Assembly (NCBI RefSeq): GCF_002895565.1
Contig: NZ_AZRN01000021.1
Span: 27,385 to 91,384, forward strand
Source of the DNA: Petrotoga mexicana DSM 14811
Lineage (GTDB): Bacteria > Thermotogota > Thermotogae > Petrotogales > Petrotogaceae
DNA length: 64,000 nucleotides
Reading direction: 5' to 3'
A program made the position numbers and the translations under genes. Under the pieces are notes generated by a model. That model did not search any database. It saw only the letters and a list, made by a program, of their open reading frames with translations, and was not told where the DNA came from. Below, piece after piece: positions 1-8,034 of the stretch (positions within the stretch are counted from its first letter, which is position 1; each line of letters begins with the position of its first letter).

Positions 1-111
1 GGAAGCATTTCTGGGATAAAATTCATTGAACTATCAAATAACGATGTGGTAAGGAATCCTTTAGTAAAAGAAATTATAAAAGCCTATGAAGATTATGAAA
101 ACGCTGAATAA
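1..111 (+). CDS. PhoH-like ATPase, C-terminal tail (partial)
   Basis: Only the last 36 codons are present; the gene enters from outside the window and stops with TAA at 109-111. The tail (…NDVVRNPLVKEIIKAYE…) resembles the C-terminus of PhoH-like P-loop ATPases. The order phoH, membrane HD protein, ybeY is common in Thermotogota and Firmicutes, and the two following genes match it. No Walker motif is visible because the core lies upstream. The identification rests on a short stretch plus context, so it is moderate. Confidence 0.6.
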   Translation, partial: GSISGIKFIELSNNDVVRNPLVKEIIKAYEDYENAE

Positions 112-129
112 GGAAGTGTTTTCCACTGT

Positions 130-1545
130 ATGAAGAGCAAAAATACAGAAAACAATAAACAAACCAGCAAAAGCCTTTTTCAAAAAGCAAATTTATTTTT
201 TTCTAAAAATAAAGGTTTTATAATTAGGGTGATTCTTTTTATATTTTTATCCTTATTCGCTGAATGGCTCATTTTTCACAGAATTTCATTGAACTTTCAG
301 TTAAGTTTTAACCTCGTTTTTCTTGTATTTTGGATATTTATCGGAGAATTTTTGTTACCTAGGAACAAAATGTTTGAACTTCATCCTAAAAATTACTGGG
401 CGGCTTTTCTAACGCCGCTCTTTTTCAATATAATTCTGAATCTTTTTGTTTATAAATATGTGAATATATTTGCAATATCGACCATATTGAGTACGTTGAT
501 AATAACCTTACTAATAGATTACTCTACCGGTTTAATTTCTGGCCTCATATTTTCCGCTTACTTTGGTATTTTATTCGGATTTGACTTGAAGTTCACAATT
601 TTTTTGTTTTTACCTGCAGCAGTTGTCGCACTATCATCAAGAAAGATCAAAAGGAGAGTAGAGATAATACTACCATTTTTATGGGCTAGTTTAACACAAA
701 TTATCGTTGCTTATGTTATTAACTTATACTATAACCCTTTGGACTATCTCATAATAATCGAAAGTAATTTTTTAAGCATGTTGGTAACTATGGGTATCTT
801 ACCCTTCTTTGAATACTTAACTAGAGTTTATTCAGAGATCGGTTTATTGGAACTGGGTAATTTAAGCAATCCTTTGCTAAAAAATCTTTCTTTGAAAGCA
901 CCGGGAACATACTATCACAGCATGATCATATCTAACTTAGCGGAAAGTTCCTCTGAAATTATCAATGGAAATACGGTGTTAGCTAGAGTAGGTTCGTACT
1001 TCCACGATATAGGGAAGGTGTGGAGACCTCAGTTTTTCTCAGAAAACCAAAAGAATAAAAACCCTCATTCTGATATAAGTGCTAAATTAAGTTCTCTGAT
1101 ATTAAACAACCATGTTACCTATGGTATCGAATTGGCAAAAAAATACCGTTTACCCATACTGATAGAGGATATGATAGCACAGCATCACGGCACAAGGGTT
1201 AAGCAATTCTTTTACAGCGAATATTATAATCAAACAGGGATAAAAGATACCAACATGTTCAGATATCCCGGACCCATTCCTCAATTTAAGGAAGCTGCTA
1301 TACTAATGATATGTGATGTAACCGAAGCCATGGTAAGAAGCATGCAAGAGTTAAGCGCTGTGGATCTTAATGAAAAACTTGATAATTTGATAAACTCTCT
1401 TTTTTTTGAGGGACAGTTAGACGATTGTGGATTAACACTTAGAGAAATCAGAAAGATAAAAGGCCGTATTATTAGAACCATAATGGAAATGAATCATAAA
1501 AGGATATCCTATCCCAAAGTTGAGGCAAAAGAACTTAGAGAGTAG
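130..1545 (+). CDS. Membrane HD-domain phosphohydrolase, PgpH (YqfF) type
   Basis: Predicted multi-spanning membrane protein with a cytosolic HD phosphohydrolase domain. Members of the 7TM-HD (PgpH) class hydrolyse cyclic di-AMP in Firmicutes. Hydrophobic segments fill roughly residues 30-230, followed by the HD domain from about 250. The metal-binding motif HDIGK starts at H292, and a second His pair (QHHG) follows near residue 354. At 471 residues it lacks the large extracellular N-terminal domain of full-length PgpH, as do many Thermotogota homologues. The start is ATG with AAGGAAG about 12 bases upstream. It sits between phoH-like and ybeY, the usual place for this family. The c-di-AMP activity is inferred from the family; the HD motif is seen directly. 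Confidence 0.85.
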   Translation: MKSKNTENNKQTSKSLFQKANLFFSKNKGFIIRVILFIFLSLFAEWLIFHRISLNFQLSFNLVFLVFWIFIGEFLLPRNKMFELHPKNYWAAFLTPLFFNIILNLFVYKYVNIFAISTILSTLIITLLIDYSTGLISGLIFSAYFGILFGFDLKFTIFLFLPAAVVALSSRKIKRRVEIILPFLWASLTQIIVAYVINLYYNPLDYLIIIESNFLSMLVTMGILPFFEYLTRVYSEIGLLELGNLSNPLLKNLSLKAPGTYYHSMIISNLAESSSEIINGNTVLARVGSYFHDIGKVWRPQFFSENQKNKNPHSDISAKLSSLILNNHVTYGIELAKKYRLPILIEDMIAQHHGTRVKQFFYSEYYNQTGIKDTNMFRYPGPIPQFKEAAILMICDVTEAMVRSMQELSAVDLNEKLDNLINSLFFEGQLDDCGLTLREIRKIKGRIIRTIMEMNHKRISYPKVEAKELRE

Positions 1546-1558
1546 AGGGAGAACGTCT

Positions 1559-1990
1559 TTGAAAATAAACGTTATAAACCAACAAGATTTAAGAAAGATA
1601 GACAGTAAAAAAATCAAAGATATCGCCAAAAAACTTCTTCTAAACGAGGTTGGCGAAGGAAATTTTGAATTAAACATATTAATCACCGACGATAATAGTA
1701 TAAGCGAATACAATAAATACAGAGGTAAAAGTACACCGACGGATGTTTTATCCTTTTCTTATGGTTTAAACGAACCTGTCATTGGAGATATTGTTATTTC
1801 TGTTGAAAGGATAGAAAAACAAGCGCCTGATTTTGGCAATTCCTTTGAAGAAGAATTTTATTATATACTTATTCATGGCTTACTACATATCGTTGGCTAT
1901 GATCATGAAAACTCCGAAGAAGATGCCAAAAAGATGTTTGAAGTTCAAGATCAATATTTTCATCAATTAATTAAAGACAGGAGGAGATAG
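1559..1990 (+). CDS. ybeY: Endoribonuclease / rRNA maturation factor YbeY
   Basis: Single-strand-specific metallo-endoribonuclease needed for 16S rRNA 3'-end maturation and ribosome quality control. The family signature HGLLHIVGYDHE is present, with the three zinc-ligand histidines at about 106, 110 and 116. The protein is 143 residues, normal for the family. I chose the TTG at 1559 because AGAGGGAG lies just upstream; the longer reading from TTG 1520 would overlap the HD gene and adds a non-homologous N-terminus. The gene begins 13 bases after the HD gene stops and ends two bases before the DUF1015 gene, so the three are probably one operon. Confidence 0.93.
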   Translation: MKINVINQQDLRKIDSKKIKDIAKKLLLNEVGEGNFELNILITDDNSISEYNKYRGKSTPTDVLSFSYGLNEPVIGDIVISVERIEKQAPDFGNSFEEEFYYILIHGLLHIVGYDHENSEEDAKKMFEVQDQYFHQLIKDRRR

Positions 1991-1992
1991 AG

Positions 1993-3225
1993 TTGGCTAC
2001 AGTAAAGCCCTTTAAAGCTTTAAGACCATATAAAGGGATAGAACAGTGTTTTTCTTGCCCACCCTACGACGTACTTGAGGAGGATGAAGTTAAGGAAATA
2101 ATCTCCAGAAACCCCAATTCTTTTTTGAGGGTAACAAGGTCCGAAGTAGAGGCGGAAGAAGATTCTAAAGAGGCTATTTACAAAAAAGCTAAAGAAAATC
2201 TTGAATCCTTTATCAAAAATGGGGTGTTAATTAAAGATTCCGAACCATCCTTTTATATTTATCGTGAAACCTGGCAAGGGGTTTCTCAAACAGGCTTTTT
2301 TGCTGTTGTGAGTGTGGATGAGTACGATAAAGGAATTATAAAAAAACATGAATTAACAAGAAGAGACAAAGAAGACGATAGGACAAATCACATATTAAAT
2401 CTAAATGCACAAACCGGACCCGTTTTCTTAACCTACAAAGCCCAAGAAGATTTAAAAGCGATCATTGACAAGCTTATAAAAAACAAGGAAATTCTTTATT
2501 CCTTTTGCGATGAAAACAATGTGAAACATGAACTTATCAAAATCCAGGAAGAAGACGAAAGGGAACAAATCGAAAAAGCTTTCAATAGTATCGAATATCT
2601 TTACATTGTAGATGGGCACCATAGAGCTGCTGCCGCTTCCAGAGTTCAAAAAATAATGAAAGAAAAAGACACAAATTACTCTTTGGACAAACCCTACAAT
2701 TATTTTATGGCTGCTATTTTCCCCCACAACGAACTCAGAATACTCCCGTACAATAGAATAGTTAAAGATCTAAACGGTTTAAAAGAAGAAGAATTTTTGA
2801 AAAAGATCAGTTCCTATTTTCAAGTAGAAGAAGCTCCTTTTTCACCTTATTCCCCAGATTTACCTCACTCTTTTGGTATGTATCTTCAAAAAAAATGGTA
2901 CAAACTCACATTTAAAGGTGAAGAAAGTGAAGATCCTGTTGAAAACCTTGATGTACATATATTGCAAAAATACTTATTGGATCCCATACTTTCTATAAAA
3001 GATCCCAGAACCGATCCAAGAATATATTTCCTGGGTGGTATTAGAGGCGTAAAAGAAATCGAAAAGTGGATAGACAAAAAAGATTGGATGGTTGGATTTT
3101 CTATGTATCCCACGCAAATAGACCAACTCTTAAAAGTTGCAGAGATGAATAAGATAATGCCGCCTAAATCTACTTGGTTTGAACCAAAATTGAGGAGTGG
3201 CTTATTAATTCATGAATTAAGCTAG
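1993..3225 (+). CDS. DUF1015 family protein
   Basis: A 410-residue soluble protein of the DUF1015 family. It starts at TTG directly behind GAGGAG, only two bases after ybeY. The most conserved part is VDGHHR (D207 to R211), which resembles the ParB/sulfiredoxin-like nucleotide-binding motif seen in ParB-type serine kinases. Family members are often found near serine biosynthesis genes, but no such gene is adjacent here. The family assignment is from sequence recognition; a kinase or nucleotide-hydrolysing role is inference only. Confidence 0.85.
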   Translation: MATVKPFKALRPYKGIEQCFSCPPYDVLEEDEVKEIISRNPNSFLRVTRSEVEAEEDSKEAIYKKAKENLESFIKNGVLIKDSEPSFYIYRETWQGVSQTGFFAVVSVDEYDKGIIKKHELTRRDKEDDRTNHILNLNAQTGPVFLTYKAQEDLKAIIDKLIKNKEILYSFCDENNVKHELIKIQEEDEREQIEKAFNSIEYLYIVDGHHRAAAASRVQKIMKEKDTNYSLDKPYNYFMAAIFPHNELRILPYNRIVKDLNGLKEEEFLKKISSYFQVEEAPFSPYSPDLPHSFGMYLQKKWYKLTFKGEESEDPVENLDVHILQKYLLDPILSIKDPRTDPRIYFLGGIRGVKEIEKWIDKKDWMVGFSMYPTQIDQLLKVAEMNKIMPPKSTWFEPKLRSGLLIHELS

Positions 3226-3247
3226 GTCTTTCTTCCACACATTAGAG

Positions 3248-3802
3248 GTGGTAGTTATAAAATACTATAAATTTGATTTAAATAACAAAATTGAACAAAT
3301 AAAAACTCATGCCGTTGACGAAAAAATTCAAGTAGATGAAATAAGGGTATTTGAAAATAATCTGTATGGAATAAAAAGGAAATGGAAGATTTTATCTTCT
3401 CATAACTCGGTTGTTTTCATAAAACGCATATTATGCCCCAGTGACAACGTGATGCTAACTTATTATCACGACGAGAAAGGTGAAATGTCTAAATATCTCG
3501 TTTATATAGATTTTGGCAAATACAATGTCAGCAGTGACAATATTGAATTTCAAGATCAAGAATTGGATCTTCTAATTTATAACGACTTAAAATATAAAAT
3601 ACTTGATATGGGGGAATTATTAAAAGCTTTTGAATGCAAAAAGATCACCTTATCTGATATGCAAAAAAATTTAATAACTCTTGAGCATTTTATTAATGAT
3701 TTTAATTATTTGGGTGTAATTGACTCTCTTCACCTCAGATTTGGTACCAATGCTATTAATTGGCTTTTGAAAAACAAAACTTTGATGGGTAACGAAGTTT
3801 AA
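3248..3802 (+). CDS. Hypothetical protein, unknown family
   Basis: I do not recognise this 184-residue protein. It is mostly beta-prone and charged at the N-terminus and ends in a helical stretch (…LRFGTNAINWLLKNK…). There is no signal peptide, membrane segment or metal motif. The only canonical start, GTG at 3248, lies inside the probable ribosome binding site AGAGGTGG (3244-3251). The in-frame ATA at 3257 is spaced better, so the true start may be non-canonical, as proposed for three other genes in this window. It follows the DUF1015 gene by 22 bases and may be the last gene of that operon. A GC-rich repeat follows immediately. Confidence 0.6.
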   Translation: MVVIKYYKFDLNNKIEQIKTHAVDEKIQVDEIRVFENNLYGIKRKWKILSSHNSVVFIKRILCPSDNVMLTYYHDEKGEMSKYLVYIDFGKYNVSSDNIEFQDQELDLLIYNDLKYKILDMGELLKAFECKKITLSDMQKNLITLEHFINDFNYLGVIDSLHLRFGTNAINWLLKNKTLMGNEV

Positions 3803-3803
3803 A

Positions 3804-3949
3804 GGGCCCCAGGTCCCTTCCTTAAAAAGGGGGACAGCGGTAATAAGAGTAAAGACCTTTTATCCTTATGGGTGGGCAGCGGGGCTAAGGGACCCCAGCT
3901 CCCTTCCCTAAAAAGGGTGGGGAGCGGGGCAAAGGGGCGCTAAAAAAGC
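3804..3949 (+). repeat. GC-rich intergenic repeat, tandem double copy with G-tracts
   Basis: Two tandem copies, about 86 bases apart, of a repeat that recurs through the window. The segment at 3804-3840 (GGCCCCAGGTCCCTTCC…AAAAAGGGGG) is repeated at 3890-3927. Two G-rich cores follow the pattern GGG-T-GGG-NAGC-GGGG-NNAA-GGG, at about 3870-3892 and 3915-3940. The second ends in GGGGCGCTAAAA, the hallmark end of the family. The block is far more GC-rich than the genes on either side. No open reading frame is apparent. Confidence 0.85.
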
Positions 3950-3990
3950 TTCTAATGGCAGCTATCACTTCAAAACTGGAGGGGAAAAAA

Positions 3991-4434
3991 ATGAGAAAAC
4001 TTTATCGTTCCAGAGAAAATAAGATTTTAGCCGGCGTTTGTGGAGGCTTAGGTGAGTATTTCGAAATTGATCCAGTTATCATACGACTTTTGTGGATTGT
4101 GTTAAGCCTAGTTTGGGGATTTGGGGTTATTTTGTACATAATCGCAATTTTTATAATCCCACCGCAACCTCAAGGAAATCGTTATTCTGATGAACATTTA
4201 GAAGAAACGCCCGGAACCGAGCACCATCATATTTCACATAATCTAGAAGACGAAGACAGAAAAGTCGTTATAGGGTTGTTTGCATTACTATTTATCGTAA
4301 TTGGGCTAATTATTTTGGTAAGTATAATAACTCCTTCGACATTTTTCTTTAGAAATTTTATCAAAATCGTGATAAGTATATTATTGATCGGAATTGGGGC
4401 ATATTTGATTTCCAAATCAAGAACCAAAAAATAA
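3991..4434 (+). CDS. PspC-domain membrane protein
   Basis: A 147-residue protein with an N-terminal PspC domain (KLYRSRENKILAGVCGGLGE) and the usual amphipathic and transmembrane helix after it (about residues 25-58). A histidine-rich linker follows (EHHHIS), then two further membrane segments near residues 88-110 and 120-140. PspC proteins sense or respond to envelope stress in proteobacteria; the role here is unknown. The start is ATG 3991 behind CTGGAGGGG; an upstream in-frame ATG at 3955 lies in the repeat boundary and lacks a ribosome binding site. Repeats of the same family flank the gene on both sides. Confidence 0.85.
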   Translation: MRKLYRSRENKILAGVCGGLGEYFEIDPVIIRLLWIVLSLVWGFGVILYIIAIFIIPPQPQGNRYSDEHLEETPGTEHHHISHNLEDEDRKVVIGLFALLFIVIGLIILVSIITPSTFFFRNFIKIVISILLIGIGAYLISKSRTKK

Positions 4435-4436
4435 CT

Positions 4437-4507
4437 TAGGGCGAAGGGCAAAGACTCTTTTATTCTAAAGGGTGGGCAGCGGGGCGAAAGGGGCGCTAAA
4501 AAGCTTT
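4437..4507 (+). repeat. GC-rich intergenic repeat, copy C
   Basis: A further copy of the dispersed repeat, with the left arm (AGGGCGAAGGGCAAAG…CTTTTATTCTAAAG) and the four-G-tract core GGGTGGGCAGCGGGG…AAAGGGG ending in CGCTAAAA. It lies just after the PspC gene, in the same orientation as transcription. Confidence 0.85.
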
Positions 4508-4574
4508 TTAACAACGTATATAGTATTATTTTAGCGCTTTTTTTCACATAAATATGTTAAAAATTGCTCAAATT

Positions 4575-4592
4575 TAGTGAAAATATTAACAA
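4575..4592. promoter_or_regulatory. Candidate Rex operator upstream of hydCBA
   Basis: The 18-base element TAGTGAA-AATA-TTAACAA closely matches the Rex box pattern TTGTGAA/TTGTTAA-N4-TTCACAA/TTAACAA. The right half is exact and the left half has one mismatch. It lies 64 bases before the hydC start and overlaps the TTAACA that could serve as a -35 element; TGCTAATAA at 4602-4610 is a possible extended -10. Rex represses fermentation and hydrogenase genes when NADH is low. The motif is seen directly; regulation by Rex is inference. Confidence 0.5.
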
Positions 4593-4655
4593 TCTAGATT
4601 TTGCTAATAAATGCATCAAAGTTTTTGTATTTCAAAATTAGAAGGAGGCGATGGA

Positions 4656-5075
4656 ATGGAAAAGTATTATGAAAAAGAACTCTTGGAAGAACTTCACGAT
4701 ATTCAAGAAACGTATGGATTCATCTCCGAAGAGGATATCTTGAGAATCTCGCAAAAAAGAGACATCCCAAAAGCTCAGTTGTACGGGGTGATCAGTTTTT
4801 ATTCTATGTTCCATCTTGAACCAACGGGGAAATACATCGTACGTGTATGTGACAGTGTCTCATGTAGATTAAACGAGTCCACAACCTTAGTTAAAGCCTT
4901 GAAAGATTATCTCAAAGTTGAAGAAAATGAAACCACAAAAGACAAAAAATTCACTCTAGAGGTAGTTGAATGTTTGGGGCATTGTGATGAAGGCCCTGTT
5001 ATGATGGTTAACGATACTTATTACACTCATCTAACTGTTACCAAGGCGATTCAAATACTCGATTCACTGGAATAG
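4656..5075 (+). CDS. hydC: NADH-linked [FeFe] hydrogenase, HydC (NuoE-like) subunit
   Basis: Thioredoxin-fold [2Fe-2S] subunit of a cytoplasmic trimeric hydrogenase. The four cluster ligands are visible as CDSVSC and CLGHC. The length of 139 residues is close to other HydC/NuoE proteins. I start it at ATG 4656 because AAGGAGG sits seven bases upstream; a longer in-frame reading from 4611 has no ribosome binding site. It is 12 bases from hydB and part of a tight hydCBA operon. It would pass electrons between the HydB flavin site and the rest of the complex. Confidence 0.93.
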   Translation: MEKYYEKELLEELHDIQETYGFISEEDILRISQKRDIPKAQLYGVISFYSMFHLEPTGKYIVRVCDSVSCRLNESTTLVKALKDYLKVEENETTKDKKFTLEVVECLGHCDEGPVMMVNDTYYTHLTVTKAIQILDSLE

Positions 5076-5087
5076 GAGGGGGAAATA

Positions 5088-6302
5088 ATGGAAAGAATCT
5101 TTCTAAAAAAAGACTTAGGCAAAAATTTGGAAGAATACGACTTTCTCGGCTTAAAAAATGCTTTGAAGATGCAGCCCCAACAAGTTATCAACAAAATAAA
5201 AGAAAGTGGTTTAAGAGGAAGAGGCGGAGCCGGATTCCCTACAGGTATAAAATGGGAAACGGTGTTTTCAATTGAAAATGACACCAAATTTATCATATGT
5301 AATGCGGATGAAGGAGAACCCGGAACTTTCAAAGACAGATTTTTGATGGAAAATCTACCTTTTAAAGTTTTGGAAGGCATAATAATCAGCGGTTATGCCA
5401 CTGGATCTAAATATGGTTACATCTACATTAGAGGTGAATATGTAGAGGCAATAAAAATCGTTAAGAAAGCGATCGAAAAACTTTATGAAAAAAATATATT
5501 GGGAGAAAATATTCTAAACTCGGATTTCTTGTTTGATTTGAAGTTAGTGAGAGGTGCAGGCGCCTACGTTTGTGGAGATGAGACATCTTTAATCAATTCC
5601 ATTGAAGGAGACAGAGGAAAATCTCGTATAAAACCTCCTTTACCAGTTTTTGAGGGATTGTATGGTAAACCAACAGTTGTCAATAACGTTGAAACATTAG
5701 CTGCGGCAGCAGAAATAATGAGTTACGATAACAACCCTTATTCACAAATGGGAACAGAAAAAAGCAGAGGAACAAAATTAGTCTCTATCAGTGGTGATGT
5801 CAACAAACCAGGCGTTTACGAAGTAGAATTTGGAAAGTTAACAGTTAAAGATATTGTACAAGAAGTGGCAGGAGGGGTTAAAGGGGAAAAAATCGGCTTT
5901 GTTATACCAGGTGGAATTTCCACCGAAGCATTAACTGAAGATGAATTAAATGTACCTTACACCTATGAAAATCTTCAAAAAATGGGGAGTAACATCGGAT
6001 CTGGCGGAATGATAGTAGTTTCTTCACAAAGAAATCATTTAGAAATCGTTAAAAATGTCTCCGACTTTTTCCGAGACGAAACATGTGGAACGTGTTTCCC
6101 ATGTAGAGAAGGAAATAAGAACATAAACAAAATCGTATCGGATATATATAAAAGAGGATATCCAACTTCACACGAAATAGAAATAATCTCTGATATACAG
6201 TACGCGGTAAGCTCTGCAGCACGTTGTGGATTTGGAGAATCTTCTTTGAACCTTATTCTCTCCATATTTGAGAAATTTTACACAAAGAAGGTGGAAGTAT
6301 GA
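5088..6302 (+). CDS. hydB: NADH-linked [FeFe] hydrogenase, HydB (NuoF-like) subunit, short form
   Basis: Flavoprotein subunit that binds FMN and NAD(H). NuoF signatures are present in order: GRGGAGFPTGIKW (about residue 44), CNADEGEPGTFKDR (about 70), GAYVCGDETSLI (about 157), and the [4Fe-4S] site CGTCFPCREG with a later Cys in AARCGFGES. At 404 residues it is only the NuoF core. It lacks the N-terminal thioredoxin-like [2Fe-2S] domain and the C-terminal two-cluster ferredoxin domain of the bifurcating Thermotoga maritima HydB, which exceeds 600 residues. This matches the short, NADH-only type. The start is ATG behind GGAGGGGG, and the end overlaps the hydA start by four bases. Confidence 0.93.
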   Translation: MERIFLKKDLGKNLEEYDFLGLKNALKMQPQQVINKIKESGLRGRGGAGFPTGIKWETVFSIENDTKFIICNADEGEPGTFKDRFLMENLPFKVLEGIIISGYATGSKYGYIYIRGEYVEAIKIVKKAIEKLYEKNILGENILNSDFLFDLKLVRGAGAYVCGDETSLINSIEGDRGKSRIKPPLPVFEGLYGKPTVVNNVETLAAAAEIMSYDNNPYSQMGTEKSRGTKLVSISGDVNKPGVYEVEFGKLTVKDIVQEVAGGVKGEKIGFVIPGGISTEALTEDELNVPYTYENLQKMGSNIGSGGMIVVSSQRNHLEIVKNVSDFFRDETCGTCFPCREGNKNINKIVSDIYKRGYPTSHEIEIISDIQYAVSSAARCGFGESSLNLILSIFEKFYTKKVEV

Positions 6303-8008
6303 AAGTAAAGATAAATAACAGAGAATATGAATTCGATCAGGAAATTAGTATTTTAGACGCCACAAAGAAAGCTCACATAAAAATACCTACACTTTGTTAC
6401 TCTGAAAAACTTGAACCTTTTGGAAGTTGTAGACTTTGCTCAGTTGAAATAAAGGGGGAAAGAACCTTAAAACCAGCTTGTGTAACAAAAATAACCGATG
6501 GTATGGAAATTTTTACTCATTCTCAAAGAGTAAGAAAGACAAGAAAAACTATCATGGAATTGATAATAGCTTCTCATGGAATAAATTGCAACTTAAATTG
6601 TCTTACATGTTCAAAATCCGGCAGTTGTGAGATAAAAGAGGTTGCCGAAGAAATAGGTGTAACTGAAATAAGGGTCCCTCCAATATCTAATGGTCTACCA
6701 GAAGATAGAAGCAGTTATTCAATTGTGAGAGAACCACAAAAATGTATCGTTTGTAACCGGTGCGTCAGAAAATGCTCAGAAGTCCAGTCGGTTAACATAT
6801 TAACGATTGCAAATAGAGGGCCAGATACATACGTGACAACTTTCATGGACAAAGGTATGGGGAACGTAGATTGTACAAATTGTGGGCAATGTATTTTAGA
6901 ATGCCCCACAGGAGCATTACACGAGGTCTACCAAATGGATCAAGTATGGGCTGCTCTCTCTGACGAAAGTAAATATGTAATCGTGCAAACGGCTCCTGCC
7001 GTTAGAGTTGCAATAGCTGAAGAATTCGGAGCGGAACCAGGAAAAATCGCAACAAAACAAATGGTTGCGGGCTTAAGATTGTTAGGATTTGATAAAGTCT
7101 TCGATACTAACTTTGCTGCTGACTTAACGATAATGGAAGAAGCAAATGAATTCATTGAAAGATTCAAAAATAATGGAAAGCTTCCTTTATTCACGTCCTG
7201 TAGTCCCGGATGGGTTAAATTCTTAGAACATAATTATCCCGAATTTATTGATAACCTTTCATCGTGTAAATCTCCTCAACAGATGTTTGGAGCTATTGCC
7301 AAAACATATTATGCAAACAAATTAGGAATCTCAAAAGAAGATACGGTTGTCGTTTCTGTCATGCCATGTACCGCCAAGAAATTTGAACGAGTTAGGTCAG
7401 AAATGAAGGGTGATGTTGATTATGTATTAACTACCCGTGAATTGGCAAAAATGTTTAAACTAGCTGGCATAGATTTGTTGAACGTTCCACAGGAGGAGTA
7501 CGATGAACCTCTAGGTATCTCTTCTGGTGCCGGTGCAATTTTTGGAGCAACGGGTGGTGTTATGGAAGCTGCTCTTAGGACTGCCTACGAAGTAATAACC
7601 GGTAAAGAATTAGAAAAATTGGACTTTGAATCCGTTAGAGGCATCGAAGGAATAAAGCAAGCTACTGTAGAAATTGATGGAATAAATTTAAAAGTGGCTG
7701 TCGTGAATGGTTTAGGGAACGCCAGAAAGGTTTTAGAAATGATCAAAAGCGGTGAAAAAGAGTTTCAATTTGTGGAATTCATGGCATGTCCAGGTGGATG
7801 TATTGGTGGAGGTGGTCAACCTATCCCAACAAACAATGAAATACTCCTAAAAAGGATGCAAGCGATATACGAAATTGACAGATCCCTGTCAATAAGAAAA
7901 TCTCATGAAAACCCTGCTATCAAAACTTTATACGAAGAATTTCTTGGAGAACCATTAAGCGAGAAATCTCATGAATTGTTGCACACAACCTATATTGCAA
8001 GAAGCTAA
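6299..8008 (+). CDS. hydA: [FeFe] hydrogenase catalytic subunit HydA
   Basis: Reversible H2 production at the H-cluster. Domains in order: N-terminal plant-type [2Fe-2S] domain (CYSEKLEPFGSCRLC), His-Cys3 [4Fe-4S] site (about residues 94-110), a double [4Fe-4S] ferredoxin domain (CIVCNRCVRKC and CTNCGQCILEC), then the catalytic domain. The three H-cluster motifs are intact: L1 TSCSPGW, L2 MPCTAKKFE, L3 FMACPGGCIGGGG. The length of 569 residues lacks the extra C-terminal [2Fe-2S] domain of the longer T. maritima enzyme. The ATG overlaps the hydB stop (ATGA), which indicates translational coupling. A hairpin terminator follows directly. Confidence 0.95.
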   Translation: MKVKINNREYEFDQEISILDATKKAHIKIPTLCYSEKLEPFGSCRLCSVEIKGERTLKPACVTKITDGMEIFTHSQRVRKTRKTIMELIIASHGINCNLNCLTCSKSGSCEIKEVAEEIGVTEIRVPPISNGLPEDRSSYSIVREPQKCIVCNRCVRKCSEVQSVNILTIANRGPDTYVTTFMDKGMGNVDCTNCGQCILECPTGALHEVYQMDQVWAALSDESKYVIVQTAPAVRVAIAEEFGAEPGKIATKQMVAGLRLLGFDKVFDTNFAADLTIMEEANEFIERFKNNGKLPLFTSCSPGWVKFLEHNYPEFIDNLSSCKSPQQMFGAIAKTYYANKLGISKEDTVVVSVMPCTAKKFERVRSEMKGDVDYVLTTRELAKMFKLAGIDLLNVPQEEYDEPLGISSGAGAIFGATGGVMEAALRTAYEVITGKELEKLDFESVRGIEGIKQATVEIDGINLKVAVVNGLGNARKVLEMIKSGEKEFQFVEFMACPGGCIGGGGQPIPTNNEILLKRMQAIYEIDRSLSIRKSHENPAIKTLYEEFLGEPLSEKSHELLHTTYIARS

Positions 8009-8034
8009 TAAGGGCCTTTTGGCCCTTATTTTTC
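8008..8034. terminator. Bidirectional hairpin terminator between hydA and the sensor kinase
   Basis: The stem AAGGGCC-TTTT-GGCCCTT with T-runs on the plus side and A-rich sequence on the other lies between two convergent genes. It overlaps the last codons of the minus-strand kinase and can serve both. Confidence 0.85.
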
